A program made the position numbers and the translations under genes. A stretch of DNA of 5,706 nucleotides from Oscillospiraceae bacterium (lineage in GTDB: Bacteria; Bacillota; Clostridia; Oscillospirales; Ruminococcaceae). The notes under the pieces were generated by a model that ran no database searches, was not told where the DNA came from, and was given only the letters and a program-made list of their open reading frames with translations. Each line of letters starts with the position of its first letter. The stretch's first letter is position 1. This document shows positions 5,391 to 5,706 of this stretch, one piece after another. The stretch is from assembly GCA_017410745.1 (NCBI GenBank), contig JAFPPJ010000136.1:1-5706 (forward strand), read 5' to 3'.

Positions 5391-5706
5391 ATGATCTACG
5401 ACTACAAGGTGACCACAGGCACGGGAGAGACACTCGATCTTGCTGACTATATGGGCAGGGTCATTATGGTAGTGAATACCGCCACAGGCTGCGGATTCAC
5501 ACCTCAGTATGCGCCGATAGAGCAGCTCTACAGGGATTATCACAGCAAGGGACTTGAGATACTCGACATCCCCTGCAATCAGTTCGGCGGACAGGCACCC
5601 GGCTCCGATGCCGAGATACACGAATTCTGCACGCTCCACTTCAATACCACATTCCCCCAGATGAAGAAGGCGGATGTGAACGGTGAGAATGAGCTCCCGC
5701 TGTATA
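5391..5706 (+). CDS. Glutathione peroxidase family protein (3' end outside window)
   Basis: The first 105 residues of a thioredoxin-fold peroxidase of the GPx/BsaA family; full-length members are about 160-180 residues, so roughly a third is missing beyond the window. Family signatures are clear: VVNTATGCGFTPQY with the peroxidatic residue as Cys34 (cysteine codon TGC, not selenocysteine), then ILDIPCNQFGGQAPGS with Gln68 of the active site. Cys80 in the IHEFC helix is a candidate resolving cysteine, and TFPQMKKADVNG follows. Such Cys-type bacterial enzymes usually take electrons from thioredoxin rather than glutathione. The start has AAGGAGGA seven bases upstream and lies 19 bases after the OhrR-like stop, so the two form one operon, with the peroxidase probably induced by organic peroxides. 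Confidence 0.93.
   Translation, partial: MIYDYKVTTGTGETLDLADYMGRVIMVVNTATGCGFTPQYAPIEQLYRDYHSKGLEILDIPCNQFGGQAPGSDAEIHEFCTLHFNTTFPQMKKADVNGENELPLY

Noticed and set aside
5295..5639. 114-residue - strand ORF at the right end
   Set aside because: It lies opposite the glutathione peroxidase gene, whose catalytic motif and ribosome binding site are unmistakable.

Overview
The window looks like chromosomal DNA from a Gram-positive gut or rumen Clostridia, most likely a Ruminococcus-like member of the Oscillospiraceae. This is inferred from near-balanced base composition, heavy ATA (Ile) and AGG/AGA (Arg) use, strong AGGAGG-type ribosome binding sites, sigma-A type promoters, and the families present. 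No rRNA, tRNA, CRISPR array, transposase or phage gene is visible. The genus is not proven.

Left block (1-1935, + strand): the 3' end of an unidentified gene, possibly an alpha/beta-hydrolase, overlaps a GNAT acetyltransferase by ATGA. An AraC-family regulator follows 14 bases later. A small single-domain cupin comes next, with its own -10 element. A strong hairpin terminator (1893-1935) closes the block.

Junction (1936-2087): about 150 bases without a gene, but dense in signals. There is a 72-base imperfect palindrome (1963-2034), and one base after it begins a near-perfect promoter (TTGACA, 17 bases, TG-extended TACAAT) pointing right. That promoter fires into the 3' end of a gene on the opposite strand, and no sense ORF follows it.

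Middle block (2088-4765, - strand): the most interesting part. One promoter (4737-4765) drives a two-gene operon: a radical SAM/SPASM enzyme, then a membrane protein with a DUF2207-like layout, joined by an ATGA overlap. The membrane protein ends in five cysteines at strict three-residue spacing, (CSS)4-C, followed by Gly4-Ala-Asp. By topology this tail is cytoplasmic, where the radical SAM enzyme would work. I infer that the enzyme may modify this tail, perhaps by thioether cross-links as in sactipeptides and ranthipeptides, but on the end of a large membrane protein rather than on a small precursor peptide.

Right block (4858-5706, + strand): divergent from the radical SAM operon is a consensus promoter with two near-identical dyad repeats, then an OhrR-type MarR regulator with the peroxide-sensing Cys15/Tyr19/Tyr29 set, then a Cys-type glutathione peroxidase cut by the window end. 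This reads as a self-contained organic-peroxide response unit.
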